Assembly (NCBI GenBank): GCA_002792135.1
Contig: PFNU01000066.1
Span: forward strand, 1 to 5,901
Length of the DNA stretch: 5,901 nucleotides
Source: a bacterium (Candidatus Torokbacteria) CG_4_10_14_0_2_um_filter_35_8
Lineage (GTDB): Bacteria > Patescibacteriota > GCA-2792135
Direction: 5' to 3'
The notes under the pieces are model-generated. The model was given only the letters and a program-made list of their open reading frames with translations, did not search any database and was not told the origin of the DNA. This document shows positions 4,620 to 5,901 of this stretch, one piece after another. Numbering within the stretch: the stretch's first letter is position 1; each line of letters starts with the position of its first letter. The position numbers and the translations under genes were made by a program.

Positions 4620-5051
4620 CTATTTATTATTTTTTTGAACACCAAAAAAATACTGCCACCACTTCTCAGGATTTTTCCTGGTATCTTCTACTTTTTCCTT
4701 TTCTTTCTCGATTTGATATTCACTAGAAGTAGTATCACTCTTTGCCTTTGGTGGAATAATTACTACATCTTCTCCAGGCTTTTTTAAATCTAACTTTGCT
4801 TTTGCTTCTTTCTCTTTGTAATCCTCACTTTTTAGATAAGAAATTAAACCTCCTAAATTCTTATTTTCGTCTTCCATTTCTTCAATTTCTCTCTTTAACT
4901 CAGCAATTTCTTTATTTATCATGTGTCTTCGATATACTTCTTTAACAACAGAAGAAGATACTAAGATTAAGGCAATTAAAACAAAGCCTATAAAATAGCC
5001 TGACGAGAGAAACGCAAGCCTACTCTTTTTCTTCTTCTTTTGAATTGCCAT
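4620..5051 (-). CDS. FtsB/DivIC-like septum formation initiator protein
   Basis: This 143-residue bitopic protein has a basic N-terminus (QKKKKKSR), one span (about 14-34) and a short coiled coil (about 38-76, EIAELKREIEEMEDEN). It then has the family's conserved stretch: YLKSEDYKEKEAKAKLDLKK and PGEDVVIIP (92-100). FtsB/DivIC proteins join the divisome core and link FtsL and FtsQ/DivIB-type partners outside the membrane. A charged linker (101-128) leads to a C-terminal WWQYFF (131-136), seen in Patescibacteria homologues. The length is in the family's range. The ATG at 5051 lies inside the end of the upstream PH-domain gene, a 32-nt overlap, and only a weak AGAGAA precedes it, so translational coupling is likely. 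FtsB, FtsL and DivIC are hard to separate by sequence, so no symbol is given. It ends in TAG. Confidence 0.85.
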   Translation of the reverse strand: MAIQKKKKKSRLAFLSSGYFIGFVLIALILVSSSVVKEVYRRHMINKEIAELKREIEEMEDENKNLGGLISYLKSEDYKEKEAKAKLDLKKPGEDVVIIPPKAKSDTTSSEYQIEKEKEKVEDTRKNPEKWWQYFFGVQKNNK

Positions 5052-5619
5052 TTTTGTTCTCTAAAGGTTCTTTATCTAGCTTTTTTATATAGGAAACAAG
5101 TTCACTGGCACTCATCTCTTTTTCTTTTGACTGCTCACTTACTCTTTCAAGACTTGAAATTAACTCTTGGATCGCTCGAGGATTTCTTGTAGACTGAATT
5201 TCAATCACAGATTTACTTCCTGCATTCTGCACCTTAACGCTTCCTAATCCAAAAATAGTATTTATAATACCATTTACTTCATAAGTTACATCTTGAATTT
5301 TATCTAAAGAAGTCTCAGAAATTTCTTTTCTAAATATTCCCTTCTGATCAATATCAATAAGCCTTTGATTTGTAACCAAAAATATGTCAAAATACCAAAG
5401 AAGGAAATGTGAGAGAGAATAACCTAGCAGAATACATAAAATAACAAGAAGAATTATAAACCCCGCAAGAGATGCTAAAAAGAATTTAAGGAAAAAGCTT
5501 ATCAGGACAAGAAAAAAGATTAAGACAAAAATTGGTTTAGCAAGACAAATAGGATGCTTTCTTATCACAGCAATAACTTCCTCATTTTCTTCAAATTCTA
5601 TTTTTAGAGAATTAAACAT
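5020..5619 (-). CDS. Bacterial PH-domain (bPH2, YdbS-like) membrane protein
   Basis: The 199-residue protein has an N-terminal strand region (FEENEEVIAVIRKHP, 9-23) common in this family, two hydrophobic segments (about 27-48 and 50-72) forming a membrane hairpin, then a bacterial PH domain (about 76-156). Recognisable pieces are LVTNQRLIDID (81-91), SLDKIQDVTYE (104-114), IFGLGSVKVQNAG (122-134) and the closing helix NPRAIQELI (146-154). A hydrophilic tail (160-199) ends in EEEKE. The domain's ligand in bacteria is generally unknown; a role in envelope or membrane organisation is inference, supported by the overlapping division gene downstream. I use the ATG at 5619; a TTG directly before it (5622) is equally possible. 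No ribosome binding site is visible, and a weak promoter could put the transcript start only a few nt upstream, so the mRNA may be nearly leaderless. It ends in TAG. Confidence 0.87.
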   Translation of the reverse strand: MFNSLKIEFEENEEVIAVIRKHPICLAKPIFVLIFFLVLISFFLKFFLASLAGFIILLVILCILLGYSLSHFLLWYFDIFLVTNQRLIDIDQKGIFRKEISETSLDKIQDVTYEVNGIINTIFGLGSVKVQNAGSKSVIEIQSTRNPRAIQELISSLERVSEQSKEKEMSASELVSYIKKLDKEPLENKNGNSKEEEKE

Positions 5620-5630
5620 CAAGAAAAACT

Positions 5631-5661
5631 ATGATATTAAATCAAAAGAAGATAAAGTCTA
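5631..5661 (-). promoter_or_regulatory. Weak candidate promoter of the PH-domain operon
   Basis: On the minus strand TAGACT (5661-5656) and TATCAT (5636-5631) are separated by 19 nt, longer than the ideal 17. Transcription would begin around 5624, only about five nt before the ATG at 5619. The -10 box coincides with the first two codons of the divergent 33-codon gene, so the two starts cannot be separated. Confidence 0.35.
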
Positions 5662-5732
5662 TTTGGATAGTACTTGCGATCTTAGTGTGTTTAGGTATGT
5701 TAATAGGTTTAATCTTACCGTTAATGTATTAG
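5631..5732 (+). CDS. 33-residue single-span membrane protein (hypothetical)
   Basis: The ORF begins with a short basic head (MILNQKKIKS) followed by an unbroken hydrophobic segment (about 11-32, IWIVLAILVCLGMLIGLILP) and ends LMY-TAG. The polar-basic head, single span and conserved-looking proline near the end match a type of tiny membrane protein often seen in Patescibacteria, but I cannot name a family. It diverges from the PH-domain gene with 11 nt between the ATG codons, and no clear ribosome binding site precedes it (only AAGAAAA). Support is composition and membrane topology; a chance ORF in AT-rich DNA cannot be excluded. Confidence 0.5.
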   Translation: MILNQKKIKSIWIVLAILVCLGMLIGLILPLMY

Positions 5733-5739
5733 AATAAAG

Positions 5740-5901
5740 AGTTATGCGAATGATACGAATGCTATACGAATCCGCCTCCGCTTTGCTTCGGTGGATAAGT
5801 GGGTCACGAATATCTGTACGAATGCAAGTGAATCGCGAATTAAGAATTACGAATCACGAATTACGATTAGGAATTAGGAGGTTAGGAAGTTAGGAATTAG
5901 T
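5740..5901. repeat. Non-coding CGAAT-word repeat tract with GC-rich hairpin
   Basis: From 5746 the sequence is built of repeated RCGAAT words (at least eight), for example ATACGAAT, TCACGAAT and AATTACGAAT. It then shifts after about 5865 into TTAGGAATTAGG words that run to the window edge. A hairpin, ATCCGCC (5770-5776) with GGTGGAT (5790-5796), interrupts the tract. Stop codons occur in all frames, so I see no gene. Similar word-repeat tracts are typical of Patescibacteria intergenic DNA (recollection, not a search). Confidence 0.55.

Noticed and set aside
4578..4787. 69-codon plus-strand ORF with hydrophobic, Phe-rich product
   Set aside because: It is the antisense of the Lys/Glu-rich end of the FtsB/DivIC-like gene, which naturally yields Phe/Leu-rich translations.

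Overview
The window looks like a chromosomal segment from a low-GC, small-genome bacterium, most likely a member of the Candidate Phyla Radiation (Patescibacteria). This rests on protein style rather than any marker gene. The proteins are Lys/Glu/Ile-rich. A PEGA protein with a propeller-like tail, a bacterial PH-domain protein, a small FtsB/DivIC-like protein ending in a WWQYFF-type motif and a membrane-anchored parvulin foldase sit among tRNA genes separated by AT-rich degenerate palindromes. All five accepted protein genes end in TAG. The standard code fits: every ORF runs without internal stops and ends where its family should end.

Layout. (1) Positions 1-209 hold two 22-bp direct repeats that may be the end of an insertion sequence lying to the left. 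(2) 210-1676 (+) encodes a membrane-anchored PEGA-domain protein. (3) 1750-2336 (+) is a tRNA cluster, Met(CAT) elongator, initiator fMet(CAT) and Asp(GTC), closed by a good intrinsic terminator at 2362-2394. (4) 2449-2843 is a self-contained transcription unit: a TTGACA-17-TATCAT promoter, about 360 nt of hairpin-rich sequence with no convincing protein gene, and a terminator hairpin. I read it as an unassigned structured RNA. (5) 3070-3236 (+) holds tRNA-Gly(CCC) and tRNA-Thr(CGT). They end at a hairpin that also terminates the operon arriving from the right. (6) 5619 down to 3381 (-) is a three-gene run: PH-domain membrane protein, FtsB/DivIC-like protein overlapping it by 32 nt, then after about 170 nt a parvulin-type prolyl isomerase. 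(7) 5631-5732 (+) is a 33-residue single-span membrane protein gene, divergent from the PH gene with only 11 nt between their ATG codons. (8) 5740-5901 is non-coding and full of CGAAT words plus a GC-rich hairpin.

The minus-strand genes all encode membrane-anchored envelope or division proteins and are plausibly co-expressed. The tRNA and ncRNA units are transcribed toward them, and the two groups converge at the bidirectional terminator near 3263-3278.

The observations most worth following are the unassigned RNA unit, whose two near-identical 14-15 nt segments can compete for one central complement, the initiator tRNA with three departures from normally invariant positions (A18, C33, G55), and the parvulin domain whose first strand has moved to the C-terminal side.
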